From contig JAQOOI010000024.1 in NCBI GenBank assembly GCA_028554645.1, positions 1 through 50,034 of the forward strand: a stretch of 50,034 bases of DNA, written 5' to 3'. A program made the position numbers and the translations under genes. Numbering within the stretch: the first letter of the stretch is position 1; every line of letters begins with the position of its first letter. This document shows, piece by piece, positions 1-11,634 of the stretch. The notes below the pieces were generated by a model. It was not told the DNA's origin. It saw nothing but the letters and a program-made list of their open reading frames with translations, and did no database searches. The stretch comes from Omphalotus guepiniiformis (Eukaryota; Basidiomycota; Agaricomycetes; Agaricales; Omphalotaceae).

Positions 1-2069
1 CCTCTGTTTGCCGACACTCTAGCACCACCGAAAAGTTTGACGACACAAATGACAATAATTCTTACACGACACTTTTCAGCGGACGGCCTCTTTGGCGTTG
101 CAGTATGACTATTCAGCAGCCAGAATGTCTTTTCGCTAAGCTTCAGGGTAAAGAATTTGAACTATAGGAAGAAGAGGAAGAGGACTTGTTGGCGTAATAG
201 CTCTTGGATTTTTAACCTACATTCTAAGGATGTTCCGACCTTCTGTAATTTCGCACACAACAAACGTGAAACTAGCAACTAAGCAATAAAGGATTTTCCT
301 GCATTGGAGTGCAGGGTCCTGCGTAAATACGGAGGTATTTTTGTAGATGGTATGAAAACCAGGAACAGGAAATACAAAAAATCATAATATTGACAACGCG
401 CGAGAATATTCATATTACACTCAAATGAAGTGTGCAGAGCGAGGAGAATGCTTATAAGCTATTCGGGTTCTGCTTTCTCGGAGGGACAGCTACCTGCCCC
501 TCCCCAGTGCCTAGTTGCCGACTATTGGGCCTTCCACTTTGGCTTCCACTTGAGCCTCACACATTTACTCTTCCTCTAAGAGTGATGACTACCACCTTCT
601 ATACTATCAGATCGACATCTTTTTTCTTTTTTTTTGTTTTATATTTTGTTAGGATAGAAGTCGGTTGAGTCGCCCAGTCTATTCTTGCTATTTTCGCTCA
701 AAAAAGTGAAAACGAATACCCAGCCTGAGGTTCAAACATGAAAACGTCAGCTAGGTGCATTACTCGCAAGACCGACGTGGCCTCTAAGAGACGCGAACGT
801 GGAAGAAAATTAACGCACCTCGCCCTTTGCGCAACCTTGTTCAGCGCCTTTCTAAATCCTAGATCCGTGCATCTATTGGCCAGGCTGACATTTGAAGATG
901 CCCTCTTCAACAAGCGTCCATGAGTTTTATAATTCTGTCTGGATGACTCATTTACTCCGTCAATCCGGCATTTGAGAAAGCGCGAAACAGTCGTACCTTT
1001 CACCCACATCCAGCATACTTCTCATCATCCCAACCCAGCAGCCTTGGCTGCAAATTATAGCCCCCACGATGTTTGGGCCTACCCACCTCACCCCTGCGGC
1101 CTTCGCGTAATCACGAACTCCTTCTCCTAAGTCGGTTTCCGCATACCATCCTTTCCCGAGCAGCGAGTGGCCAGAGCGTAAATAGCTCTTCAGTCGAATG
1201 TGCAACTTTCTTTACGAGAAAGCTTGATCGTCCGCCGACTGTGCGCATTCCTCGACGTAGACGGCATCCAAGAAGCTGTGCCACGTAATCAGATGAAGGT
1301 GGAAGGGGAACGAGCTTGCACAGTCTGAGTCACGAAATATTCGCCGCCACGTTCGCTCAGGCAACAACCTTTTGGGACTGTCAATGGCCCAAGCAGAGGA
1401 CGGAGAGCCTAGGAAGCAGACTGAAGGTGTGTCGGGAGCATGGCTCAGAACATGTCTGCCTGTCGGTTGAGTGGCGTAGGAGGGAAAAAACCCCCCTGTT
1501 CTATTAGGGTGAGCGCCTCAGATGGGGTTTAGAAACGCGGAGATAACGATGTTTACGCGCTCTCCCGCCATCGAAAAAGAGACAGCGTCGTCCAAGTCGG
1601 TCGACGCGACACAAGAGCCAGCCCTCGCAAGGAAGTAAATTTCCATGTTGGTCAAGTAGGAAAGCAGGTCGAATATCTGTTATGGTCAGTGAAAGGTGGG
1701 CCATTGGGAATCCCTACATCCGGTTAAAATTGTTAGGCTGCTTGAAGTTTGCCAAGCTTTTCAATTCCACTTTATATGTAGGTTCTGAATGTCAGTAGTC
1801 ATTACGAAGACAAAGAGGAGATAAGGGCCAGGGTGGCTCAAAGCAACGCCGTAGGCTCGTCGCAGCCTGAAATTACGACGGGGACCGATGGTAAGTTGAA
1901 AGGCAGAGCTGATCATGAATCCATTCTCGTGATATTGCTGATGTCACAAAGACTCGTGAGTTACTCGAGTCTTTGTTCAAACATGGAGACGCAATCTCAC
2001 ATCTTTGACAGCGTTCGAATCACCTCCATTACAATATCCCTCGGATATGCAAATACTCAAGTCCGTCTT
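1..2069. other. No gene supported
   Basis: Open frames here are short, overlap on both strands and show no recognisable domain or consistent splice structure. A pyrimidine-rich run lies near 620-645. The last part may hold non-coding or decayed 5' sequence of the WD40 relic that follows. I see no promoter, RNA gene or repeat that can be defended. Confidence 0.5.
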
Positions 2070-3540
2070 CAAATCTCAAAACAATCGATACAACCAATTC
2101 GTTAAGCTTCAAGGTGCTCGCGATGCCGTTCTTTCTGTAGCCTGCTCAGCAGACGCAAAATTCGTGGGCAGCAGCAGGTAATCAGATTCAATCCGCACCT
2201 CCCTGTAACGCTCAGTCTTTCTCTAGGTTATGGAGGGGTTAGTGTCTGGGACTTGGAATCAACCACCTTGCTCTCCATTCCGTTATCACCAACTGGCGCC
2301 TCGAATGCCCAGCGCGCCTTTCACGCCGTGTCCTGGTTACATTTTGAGCGAGGTGATAGCCATGTTCTTGTCCTTGGATCGATGCAGGGTGAGCTCATGG
2401 CTTGGGATTGGGATCGCGAGCGTAAAAGTTTTGTGTTTTCTGTTCTGCAGCATCCTATCGGCGCTGACTACTTGAAATGCAGCTTTTTGATTCTATGGCT
2501 AAGAGAACTCTTTGCGAAGAAGGAAATCAGGTCATGTCGATTGACGTCCATGAACAACACGTTTCCAACGGACACAACGCGCGCATCGCTGTTTCTACAG
2601 CAGATCGTGCTGTGAGTGTATGGACTCTTTCACCGTCTTCACGGGAGCTTTTCCGCGTTTTCCGAGTCGTCCTTGCGCAGCCTTTTATACCAAGGGTTGT
2701 ACTGTTTTGCAAGAGAACGCGCGATGTATAACACTTTTGGACGACGAGGGGCGGCAACATGTAAATTCTTAGTCTATGCTCTCATCTATTGCATTCTAAG
2801 TGAGCATTGTCAGCATTCAGCTCGAGCATAAAACCGGTAACATCAAGTGGAATCGTTCTCATGGCTCCGGACATAATGTAGGTTTTGACGCACGACTGTG
2901 GACGCTGCTGATTCTTCCAAAGGGGTTCTGTTGTTATCGACGAGTCGAAGGATCTGCTGGCTGCTTGGACTGGGCAGGATTTCGAACTTTTCAAGCTCAG
3001 CAATCTCGAGCATATCCGCACCTTCACTAACAAAGCTCCCATGATACACTTTCCGAAGCAGGTCGCTTTCGCAGAAGGGGGAAGTATCGTTGTCGGCGGC
3101 CACTGATCGCAGCTGCGCTGTACTATACGACACCAACACTGGGACCTTCTTGCAGAGTCTCGACTACCCACAGGAAAAGCTTAGTGCAAACCGTGGCAGT
3201 AAGCCCTATCATCTTGTTTCTTGTGCTTCTACTGATGTGAATAGAACAGGCGTGCACACAAGCTGATTGCTACCTCATCGCAATCGCTGGCTCGACATCT
3301 CAGAAGGCCGCTGATGTTGTCGTCTTCCGGAAGAAGCATGTCCGCGCTCGGTCTACCATAGCTGCTAATGTAGCAAAGCCAACCGGCATCCAGCAGAGAG
3401 GACGCCCTATTGATCCTACCCAGATTAGGAACGACATACCTTCTCTTGACGATCATCATGGCTCTTTGTCCCTTAGTTGGCACACACACAGCTGCTAAAA
3501 ATTCTGGTGTAGTTGTGTGTATACTTTTCCATTGCTACTG
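2070..3540 (+). pseudogene. WD40-repeat-like protein relic
   Basis: Pieces of one protein can be followed through changing frames. A block around 2080-2180 includes KLQGARDAVLSVACSADAKF. After an intron-like gap, a block at 2226-2430 includes GGVSVWDLES and GELMAWDWDRE. Further blocks are at 2530-2730 (RIAVSTADRAVSVWTLSP), 2930-3100 (AAWTGQDFELFKLSNLEHIR), 3105-3195 (DRSCAVLYDTNTGTFLQSLD) and 3250-3500. The hydrophobic-x-W and V-x-V-W-D/T patterns with blade-like spacing are typical of WD40 propellers, which act as protein-binding scaffolds. The frame changes near 2730 (stop after CKRTRDV), near 2900 and near 3103, and no single set of introns repairs it. One intron, 3199-3249, still looks normal. 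I read this as a decayed copy. The family within the WD40 superfamily is not identified, and the start is not determined. Confidence 0.6.
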
Positions 3541-3724
3541 AATATGAGGTTGATCGTAGTCGCTTTTGCAGATACGGGCCATTTTCAATATGGTCTCATG
3601 GGAGCTCAACACGAAGATTCGGTTTTTCTTTCTAAAATGGGGGGTGTTCTATTAGAACGTCCTTTGGAACTTCCTCGTTCCTTCTGCAAGCATCACTTTC
3701 ACAAGCTCTGTGTCTAGCCCAGAT

Positions 3725-4197
3725 CTCGCCCCTCGCCTCTGCCAGTGAAAGCATGGCTTCTAGCTCGAGTTCCGTTTCTAGTGCAAGCCTCGCTTCTGCC
3801 AGCGCAAGCATCGCTTCTAGCTTGAGCTCTGTGTCTAGTGCCGGCCTCGCTTCTGCCAGGGCAAGCATGGCTTCTAGCTTCAGTGCAGGCCTCGCTTCTG
3901 CCAGCGCAAGCATGGCTTCTAGCTTGAGCGCTGTGTCTAGTGCAGGCCTTGCTTCTTGCCAGCGCAAGCATCGCTTCTAGCTTGAGCTCTGTGTCTAGTG
4001 CAAACATGGCTTCCTCTAGTGCAAGCATGGCTTCTGCCAGTGCAAACATGGCTTCCTCCAGTGCAAGCATGGCTTCTGCCAGTGCAAGCATGGCTGCTGC
4101 TAGTTCCAGGCTGGCTTCTGCCGCTATTCCACAAAGCTTTGAATGCACTGCTACTGCGGCTCATCCCTTTGCACCGGCTCTAAGTAGTAATGCGTAG
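3725..4197 (+). repeat. Ser/Ala-rich in-frame tandem repeat
   Basis: A minisatellite has spacings that are multiples of three. Units beginning at the cctcgcttctgccag motif are 57, 45 and 57 bases apart (3788, 3845, 3890, 3947). A 42-base unit beginning aacatggcttcc is then repeated from about 4004. On the plus strand it reads as Ala-Ser blocks such as SASMASASAS and SSLSSVSSA. It ends in a non-repetitive tail (SFECTATAAHPFAPALSSNA) and a stop at 4195-4197. One extra T in the run gcttcttgcc near 3955 breaks the frame into two overlapping halves. The minus strand is also largely open, reading as leucine/alanine-rich helix-like repeats. It could be the low-complexity part of a secreted or surface protein, or the tail of the preceding relic. 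No start is assigned. Confidence 0.55.
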
Positions 4198-4384
4198 TTC
4201 ATGAACTTTTCTGACACTCCTATGTAAATCCGATTATATATGCCCTTTCTCGTTTGAATAACGAGTCTACATAATGATTAATCATAGGTTGCAATTACTT
4301 TTTCATAGCACGGTTGTTGCCTATCGACGTTCACACGCTGGCTAAAGTCGTTCAATCCGTTCCCGTCACTCTGCAAAGAATCAC

Positions 4385-4467
4385 GAAGACTCGGTGTCTT
4401 GATAGGTCTTGATCTGTCTGACTTGGTGTTGGGCTGTTCTGAAAATTTGCAAGGACTCGGCGTCTTC
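4385..4467 (+). repeat. Three-hairpin repeat, copy A
   Basis: Three short inverted repeats sit in a row: 4385-4400 (GAAGAC/TCGGT/GTCTT), 4418-4432 (CTGAC/TTGGT, second arm degenerate) and 4451-4467 (AAGGAC/TCGGC/GTCTTC). The copy lies 237 bases before the first plausible ATG of the RRM gene and points toward it. It is the most diverged of four copies. Confidence 0.7.
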
Positions 4468-4703
4468 CGATCCGTCAATACTGCCATAGGTTGGGTTTCA
4501 TATTGTGGCACAATATCATTACTCTTACTATGTCTGTCTACTGCATGTTCTGGGCTTCTCTGCACCAGATATTGTCCTTCGGAATTGAGTCATACATTGT
4601 GTATTATGTCATCATAGCAACAGTCCGCGCTGACTCCGTGTCTCGCGTTCTACAGTAACACTTGACTTCAGAATTAGCTTTCAACCAAGGACGTCCTCCT
4701 CAC

Positions 4704-7006
4704 ATGATGGGTCACTATACTCATTCTCGTGAAAGTCGAATTCGCGAAGAACCTTCAGGCTACAATAACTCCAGGAATTACACAAGTTATCAACACACGT
4801 CAAGGCTGGCGAAAGCAGGTATAGTGGCAAGCGAGGGGATGGCTCAGCGGAGGCATTCTTCAACCGCAGGGGTCGAAATACAACTTCACATACTCCACCG
4901 ACAAGCAGCTTCGGAGAACGCCATTCTATACATTCTCGAAAGAATTCCTATCGGTTCAACAAACAGTTCAACAGCCTGAGCACTAAGAACAGGGTTGTTG
5001 CCAGGAGCAGGAGCAGAAGTCCGCCCCGTCGAAAAAATACCATTCTCAAGTCGTTCGCCAATCTCAATTTGTGATGATCGTGGCGGAAGTCTCAGCAAGG
5101 AAGGTACGACTTCAAGTAGAAGAGAGTTATGGCAAGAGCATCGAGCACCACATATACGAAGTTTCGGAGGCGTGCCTCCAATGGATAAGGCCGTTGTCGA
5201 ATCTCAGAGCTTATAGCCCAACTATTCTCTTCTGTTTTCCTATGTATGACAATGGTTTGATCATTAGTCAACTGTACAGGGCTTCCTTACTCTCCTGAAG
5301 CTGGTGAACATCTCGAACGGTACTCTATCAACAAAATGGCACGTTCGGCTTCAGGGGAGCCTGCTGCTCGTGTATTGGACATAAGCACGATTAGTCAAGC
5401 TTCAAGTCGAATGTTGATTGTACGAAATCTTGCAGTAAGGGCCACGTTTATGAAAATCTATACATGTCCTGAAACTGATTAAGGTGTCATTGATATTGCA
5501 GTATCAAAGTAATAGTCAAGCAGTTAGATGCCACTTCGAGGCACATGGACGAATTGAACACTTCGATGATTTAATAAAGAGGAGAGGAATTGCTTTTGTA
5601 ACTTATGTGAGCCTCCATCTCGTTAGCTGTAGCCAAAAGTAAAGTTGAATGGTCATTCCAACCCTGCAGTATGATATAACTTCAGCAGAACGTGCATATA
5701 CGCGATTACAGGGGTTCAATATTAGTGGAAGCGAGGTGTGCGATTGTTGCTTGCAGATGTCGATATTCAATAATGACCCTTGATGACCCCGCACATGCAG
5801 ATCGAGATCGAGTTCGAACGCCCGAAGGCTGGCCAAGCTGACCGTGGCGAAGCCAACCAAGTAAACTTGAGATATCATTTCACGATGCTGCTTTCGAGTC
5901 TGATTTGATACCCACAGATACAGATGGTTCCGGCAGTCCTGCAGATCACGCTCAAGTATTCAAGGTCTATTCAGAAGATCGATGATGACGAGTTGCGCCG
6001 GAAGTTTACACAGTTTGGAGAAGTCAAGAGTATCAGGCCAGTTGAAAATGAAGCAAAGTTTCGTCTTTTGCGTCTGAGGGTCGAAACTTTACCTCATCAC
6101 TGACGCTAACGCCTATAGTTCACGCTATTTAGAATTCTACGACAGTCAGGTTAGCCACCTCGCCCTTAACGTTCTCGACAAGTTGCTCATAATTCAAACA
6201 ATTATCAGCAATGCATGGGAGCTTTTGTGTATGAAGGATCAGAGATTGCAAGATGGTGTCATGGATGTGGTATATATGAAAAATTCCACGGTTCAGGCTG
6301 CCAGCATGCCAGGTTCTAATAGGTTCGGCTTCAAACCGAACGTCACTTCTGATCTTTCATTGAAATTTTTCTTCAGGAAACCAGGGCAAGAAAACCGGGA
6401 ACTTCGACGTGTACAAAGAATCGATCACTCCACTGCAGTAAAAGCTACTATTCATGCCGGAATTAATATTCCTGTTCTCAATCCAGATGACGACAAGCCC
6501 ATGTTCTCCAAGCTAAACTATGATTGGCCCAGAGTGAGTCATACCATCTCGCAGATCCTCCTCATCTTCGCATAAAAATTCTGACTGCTCTCTACCGCTA
6601 CCAGCTCAATGCAACACCGAGTGATCGCCTTCAGGAAGCTCGAAAGTTACAACAGGTAAACGTTAAACGGCTGAACCCACTCTAACATATACTATCATAT
6701 CTTATACATATTCTTTCACTCTTCTAGATGCTTGCTTCTCTCAGCGGCGACAAGTCGAAGTCTACCATACCCAATCTTTTATCCACTACCAGCACCAGTA
6801 CATCGCCAACCTCAAGTGACTTCCCAGCATTGAGTTGTGTTCCAGAACTCGTCAGTGCCTCGCCCAGGCTGGTACCCTCAGGATCTTCGGCACGATCCGT
6901 TGCTCCTCACATCTTCCTTCCTTCCTTCCACACTGGTAAGACCTCGACTGATGGTTATGTCCACACCAATGTGGCGGCAGTGGGAGCGTCCACGTCCACG
7001 ATCTGA
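4704..7006 (+). CDS. Two-RRM RNA-binding protein, Mei2-like
   Basis: From 5280 onward the gene splices cleanly with short GT-AG introns. Exons are about 5280-5434, 5502-5606, 5670-5735, 5801-5860, 5918-6058, 6118-6149, a block from about 6210 to 6534, 6605-6655 and 6728-7006. RRM1 starts at SSRMLIVRNLA and runs through IKRRGIAFVTY and the LQGFNISGSEIEIEFE strand. RRM2 follows in LQITLKYSRSIQKIDDDELR, with FTQFGEVKSI, YLEFYDS and LQDGVMDVVY. The EFYD plus DGVMD pattern resembles RRM2 of Mei2-like proteins, which bind RNA in meiosis and differentiation. The third, C-terminal RRM of Mei2 is absent. The C-terminus is Ser/Thr-rich and ends STSTI. The N-terminal part (4704-5215) is rich in Arg/Ser (RSRSRSPPRR near 5005) but changes frame, so the start is uncertain and that part may be damaged. 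Copy A of the three-hairpin repeat lies just upstream. Confidence 0.6.
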
Positions 7007-8067
7007 AACGCAAGTTCAGATCCGACGTCGTACCTGGGTATCCTTCAATTTATACAGAGGAAACCATAAGCAAACAACCACAACAACAATGCAAAGCTCA
7101 TGGACAGGTTCTTTAGTTTGATCGTGGGGCCTATACACCTCCAACAAAAATTTTGCTTGGAAATATCTACATGCCTGCTTTTGAGTATCTAGAAATGTCA
7201 GCCATGATCCCTACCTATTATTTATTGATACTATGCCACGCAGCCGAGAATAAACCGCAGCTTCGCACGAACATGTGAGTGAATTATTTGAGTATCTCCG
7301 AAAACTGTCTCCTACGACGAGCTTTCACGTTCTCAACCATCATCTCACTCTTACCAACACTCACAAGTTATTACGAGGACTCGGTGTCTTCGTCGATATT
7401 TGTCTGACTTGGTGTCAGCCTGTTCTGCGTTTTACGAAGACTTGGCGTCTTCCGTTCGGTACATACCGCAGTTGGATTCTCTCTACTTACAGTGTTCCTG
7501 ACCCGATATGTAATACCCCCCATCAATCTGGTTTAACTCACACTCGATACATCGTCAGAATTCTAAGGCTTGCTTATTTAAAGACCCTATAGTAACTTCG
7601 CCCGACGCCGAAACGTGCACTCCTTCGTGCACTATTACCAGCCTTGTTCACTCGCAATCTTTACCGTTGCCAAAACACGTCGTAATCGTGAAGACACTGA
7701 TGTACGCTTTCAATTGTTCTTTGCCAAATCCCTTACTGATATCAAATGCGGTGAAGACTTCCTCTGGAATTACAGAAAACCCAACAAGAAAATCCGACGA
7801 GAAACAGAGATACAGAAACGCCACCAAGAAATTCCGACAAAAACATCGACGAAGGAGATGAGGAGTGCTCAAATGTATTCCCAATCCATCTTCCCCTGCT
7901 TGCTTCCTATAGCCCAACGGCTTGCGTAAGCCATTTCCGCGTGACCTTCCTTCCTCTTTATCATTCGAGTTCCTTTGTGCTGGATTCCAAAGCAATCGTA
8001 TAAAATCCTGTATCAGGGGAGCAGGTGCCCCAATCAACCTTCATTGCTAATTCTCACTTCTCAGCCA
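7007..8067. other. No firm gene; contains repeat copy B
   Basis: Apart from the hairpin repeat there are short open frames. One begins at an ATG at 7700 and encodes a basic 53-residue peptide (KKFRQKHRRRR at its end). It lies 248 bases after the repeat, but nothing else supports it. The last part probably holds the promoter and leader of the membrane-protein gene at 8068. Confidence 0.4.
7375..7452 (+). repeat. Three-hairpin repeat, copy B
   Basis: Hairpins lie at 7375-7391 (GAGGAC/TCGGT/GTCTTC), 7404-7418 (CTGAC/TTGGT/GTCAG, perfect) and 7436-7452 (GAAGAC/TTGGC/GTCTTC, perfect). Spacing between hairpin starts is 29 and 32 bases, exactly as in copy D. It points toward the membrane-protein gene at 8068. 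Confidence 0.75.
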
Positions 8068-8672
8068 ATGTCTAGCCCTGCTACCCCTCCTTTTTCAGCT
8101 ACTATTACAGCTAGTCAGTGCGCCATTCGCCGTGATGAACCCAGCCCTGGTTCCTCCACGAACACTCCTAGCCACCCGATCAGTATTCCTGCGGCCACTG
8201 TTAGTCCTGTCGTCGAGGTCGCCAATCACCTGCACGATGATGAACCCCCGGAGTATCCCCAGGTCGCCAACGATGAGGGACCGCCCGTATATTCCCAAGT
8301 TGCCCACAATGAGGGCGGACCTGTCGTTATAGAAGAACACTTGTTCATCCACCTGTCCCCTCGCAGACGTGAATGGAGTATTCCAAGTATCCTAGCTTGG
8401 GTGCTTATGTGCTTTGTCGCTCTTTATACATTTGCTACCATCCGCAGCCATGTACCCTGTAAGCATGTCTGTTTATTGACCAGCTCAAACAGCACTGACC
8501 CCTGATTGTCACAGACCTTACCTGGCTCTATAGGCAATGCTCACATTTGTACCCCCCTGCAACTTGTCGTGTTGCATATAAAGACTTTTTCCTACAACTC
8601 GCCCGCATTATGCCCATGCCTGTCAAGGCCTTGGTACATCCTTTCTTCAGCTTGTCCCCTGCATCGTGCTAA
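8068..8672 (+). CDS. Proline-rich single-pass membrane protein
   Basis: Two exons, 8068-8458 and 8515-8672, with a canonical 56-base GT-AG intron, encode 182 residues. The first half is Ser/Pro/Thr-rich and acidic. It contains two related motifs, EPPEYPQVANDEG and GPPVYSQVAHNEG, which look like PPxY-type WW-ligand repeats. One hydrophobic segment follows (ILAWVLMCFVALYTFATI, about residues 107-124). A short Cys-containing tail (CSHLYPPATC) comes after the intron. A type II or tail-oriented membrane adaptor is possible, and PPxY motifs commonly recruit NEDD4-type ligases, but this is inference. The ATG at 8068 was chosen because an upstream in-frame start would add an unrelated 31-residue stretch from the leader. 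I do not recognise a named family. Confidence 0.55.
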
Positions 8673-9029
8673 TCACCCCCTAGATCTGTGTTCAAATCCT
8701 AGTGTGGGGTTGGGTGATCACCCAATATAGGAACTAATTGTCCATGATGTCGAAAGGCTTCGATGTGAGGCCGCGGCCACCAATGCTAGAGCCCACAAGT
8801 GGCCCGGTGAAGGAGAGATTTTCGCCTTGCTTCGAAAAGCGCGGCGCTTTGGCAGATGTAATCTGAAGATAAATGTACACATTCTGTAAAAAAAATTGAG
8901 ATCGTGTTTGCATCAGTAACGTGTATCTCGCAATCAGTAAGCGGAGTGAGAATAGTGACTGGGTATCACCCTCCTCTAGTGTATTATCGTTGGACGGTAA
9001 TCAACGAGTGTTATTTGATGCCAGAATAT
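8673..9029. other. No gene supported
   Basis: This stretch between the membrane-protein gene and the kinase-like relic shows only short, unremarkable open frames. A run of A lies near 8890. Confidence 0.45.
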
Positions 9030-9480
9030 AATATGGTGACGGGAAGGTGGTCGTCGTCAAATTAGCAGAAAGCTATAGTACAGCAGCACGCGCGTGGATG
9101 GCAGACAATAACTACGCCCCTCGCCTGATTCATCGTGAAGAGCTAGGAAGGGGTATGAAAATGTGATGTTAGTGGTGATGGGATACCTCCAAGATAGTAC
9201 ATTGAAGACATATGTGCCAAGAGAGGTGGCACCATGCCCCTGAGAGCGCAGGAGGTGGCCCGAGCTGCCTAGGACAAGTTGGCTGAAGTATGCTGAGAGT
9301 AGTCGTTGGCAGACTGCTTGTCTCGTTATGAGCCAAAGCTCACCTCAGGTCTGCGGCAGTATTGCCTTCCGTGCTGTCGGTCCTACGAATTGGAGGCGTC
9401 GAAAACTGGACTGGCCCGCCAGGGCAGGTGCAATCCGAACGCCACTGTATTCGAGCGGGTGCGTCCCCAATCTCCCAGCT
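9030..9480 (+). pseudogene. Protein-kinase-like relic
   Basis: In one frame 9038-9152 reads GKVVVVKLAESYSTAARAW followed by MADNNYAPRLIHREELG. This matches the beta-3 lysine strand and alpha-C area of the small kinase-like proteins abundant in agaricomycetes (VVVKF ... LADxxLAPxL). After several stops, another frame at about 9390-9460 reads RKLDWPARAGAIRTPLY. That resembles the DFDWAGxxGxxRYP motif at the magnesium-binding end of the same family, but with the key aspartate lost. The middle has in-frame stops (for example around 9150 and 9270). No catalytic HRD-type loop survives, so this cannot be an active kinase. Confidence 0.45.
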
Positions 9481-10327
9481 GATCTGTACCCAGAGTGTTT
9501 GTGTCATCTGGTATTTAGTATGGCAGGCCCCGTCTCGTCTGTAGCGAATGTGAGTTCCCTGCGTGCAGCCTCGTTCTAACTCACGGGCTTATAGGTCAAA
9601 GGCGGCATAGGGAAATATTCGACTTTAAGGGGAGTATTCAACGTTATCCGGCCTCTCATCAAACCAATCCGCTCAATAAAGCAGTGCGGGTGAGTGTCTC
9701 GTTCGTATGAGTATTCGTCTGCGGATGCGATGCGCCAACGACGCGAAGCGCAAAGGAACATCTTGTTTGTTTCCGTTCGTAGCTCAAATTCAGCGAGTAG
9801 TGTGATTGTATATGGTTCAAATGGTGTAGCTCGAATGCGTATGTAGTTTAAATGCGCAATAACGTGCATGAAATTAGTTACCTCGTATTACAGAAGTAAG
9901 ACCACTCATTTAGGACGAGTAAAAAATTTGAAGTCGTGCAGATTCATTTATTGGTTCTTTCATTCTTGGAGTTTTGCCATTACCTGGCGTGAACAAGTCT
10001 TTCGTTTCATCCTGGGTCGTTTTGTTGCGTGAAACGGCCGACTGCATGCCGTATATAACAATCTCAGAATGATTTCTAACCCGGCTCTACTCGTAAGGAG
10101 CAGACGCGTTACCAAGACGCGATCGTCCGACTTCGACAGTTCATTTACGAGAAGGTCTTCAGACTACGATGGCCTATGTTCTTGTTTCACTATGGTCTCC
10201 TCTAATATAATATCGGCTCGAAGTGCTCACAGACAAAAGCAAGAGCGAGGCAGTTTGAACATTGCCGAATGACTATGGAGGACGGTACAAAAGTGAGAAG
10301 TTTAAACATACAAACATACGCGTCACA
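9481..10327. other. No gene supported
   Basis: The only longer frame (minus strand, about 9576-9869) shows no domain and no splice partner. I see no repeat or RNA feature. The right part is probably the 3' flank of the RING gene. Confidence 0.4.
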
Positions 10328-11021
10328 TTATCTACGAGAAGCTGCGCGAGACTTCGGAAGAAAAGGTGGCCATCGAAATGTCTTGGTAGGAGGCGCTTCA
10401 ATATCTCGATCCTTCGCCAGCGCTGCTACCGACTGTCTAAGGGAATAGGAGACCACCGGCGGACGGTCAATGGTGTTGTTACACATAGCGCACTTCATCG
10501 TTTTCCAGCAGCGGCGTTGTTTTTTACGGCGCTGTTCTTCTAAATGGCGAATTGCTTGCCCCGTCAAACAACTGCCACACATAGTGTGACCACAAGGTAA
10601 TCTGAAAATCCTGGTCAGTATCTGCGCGAGGGCCGACAATTAAGCTGCATACACGCATGGTTGCCAAGCTGTGTCCCAGCAAACTGGACACCTGTGCAGA
10701 TATTCCTGTTCCTCACGAAGAGCCTGAAGAGTAGCCTTGAGGGTCTACAATGATGTGAGGGACAAGTGTATCGGAGGAGTTGATTACGCGCACCTGAATT
10801 TCAGCTTTAGCTTCGCTCAGTTGCCCTGTTCTGGGTGTGCTGTGCGACGGAGACCGTTGCTGGGGAAGAGGATTCGGTCGAGATTTGTAGGTTACTAATG
10901 GCGTATTATTGGTTTTCAGATCCATCCTAGCTAGTGGATTAGCGTCTTTCATACTGGAGTGAATTGGAATCAAACCTGTGAATTGAATCTCTGTGTGAGA
11001 CGGAGTTAGGACACGGCTCAA
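10328..11021 (-). CDS. RING-finger protein (probable E3 ubiquitin ligase)
   Basis: Three exons on the minus strand, 11021-10794, 10744-10653 and 10610-10328, with GT-AG introns of 49 and 42 bases, give an intact 200-residue protein. The N-terminal exon is Ser/Pro-rich. Exon 2 encodes a short helix (TLKATLQALREEQEYLH) and the first zinc ligands, CPVC. Exon 3 supplies LPCGHTMCGSCL and, after a basic insert (RRKKQRRCWK), the last pair CAMC followed by NNTIDRPPVVSYSLRQ. This is a complete C3HC4-type RING, which normally binds a ubiquitin-charged E2. The order coiled helix then RING resembles small fungal RING proteins, and substrate and location are unknown. It is one of the few intact genes in the left region. 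Hairpin-repeat copy C lies 251 bases before its ATG in matching orientation. Confidence 0.75.
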
Positions 11022-11271
11022 CTGTGGTGAGGTTGAATCAAAGGTTATGGGCTCAATTTCGAAAGCGCAAGCATTTTATGGTATTCCGATGAAAGAACCG
11101 CGCGCGACAAAGAGACAAAGGGGAGGGGAGGAACGTGTAACATCTAAAATTCCCGAGGACTTCAGATAAGAAAGAGTCCAGGAATGAGCAATATGGGATG
11201 AAGGAGACTGGCGGTTCAGACGTATTTTGATGGCATAGACAGAACATCAGGAATAGGGTAGAGACGAATCG

Positions 11272-11379
11272 GAAGACGCCAAGTCTTCGCAACTCTCAGC
11301 AAAGCCTGAAGCTGAAGCATTGAAGCATTGAAGGCCTGACACCAAGTCAGACAGATTTGGACGAAGACACCGAGTCCTC
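11272..11379 (-). repeat. Three-hairpin repeat, copy C (inverted)
   Basis: Read on the minus strand, the hairpins are at 11379-11363 (GAGGAC/TCGGT/GTCTTC), 11350-11336 (CTGAC/TTGGT/GTCAG) and 11288-11272 (GAAGAC/TTGGC/GTCTTC). The gap between the second and third hairpins is longer than in the other copies and carries a small duplication (gaagcattgaagcattgaag). It points toward the RING gene. Confidence 0.75.
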
Positions 11380-11634
11380 GTGATGCTTTCTCGATGGATG
11401 ATACGATGGGTAGCTATAGTTAGTTGGCTGGACCGAGATAAGATGAACTTGAAAATAGTTTAAGCGCTTTAGCGCCAAAGCGTGTGAAAAGAGAAAGCGC
11501 GCACGATCACGCGCACGAATCACGATGTCGGGGGACGAAGCCTGGTATACGAATTAGAAACGCTTGAAGTTCTTCCTCTCAACGGTTCCAATCGCTACTG
11601 TCAAATACAAACCTTGATGCCCACGAAACATCAC

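Noticed and set aside
1073..1288. Arg/Ser-rich open frame near the left end
   Set aside because: No homology pattern, no intron signals, and an equally long frame on the other strand.
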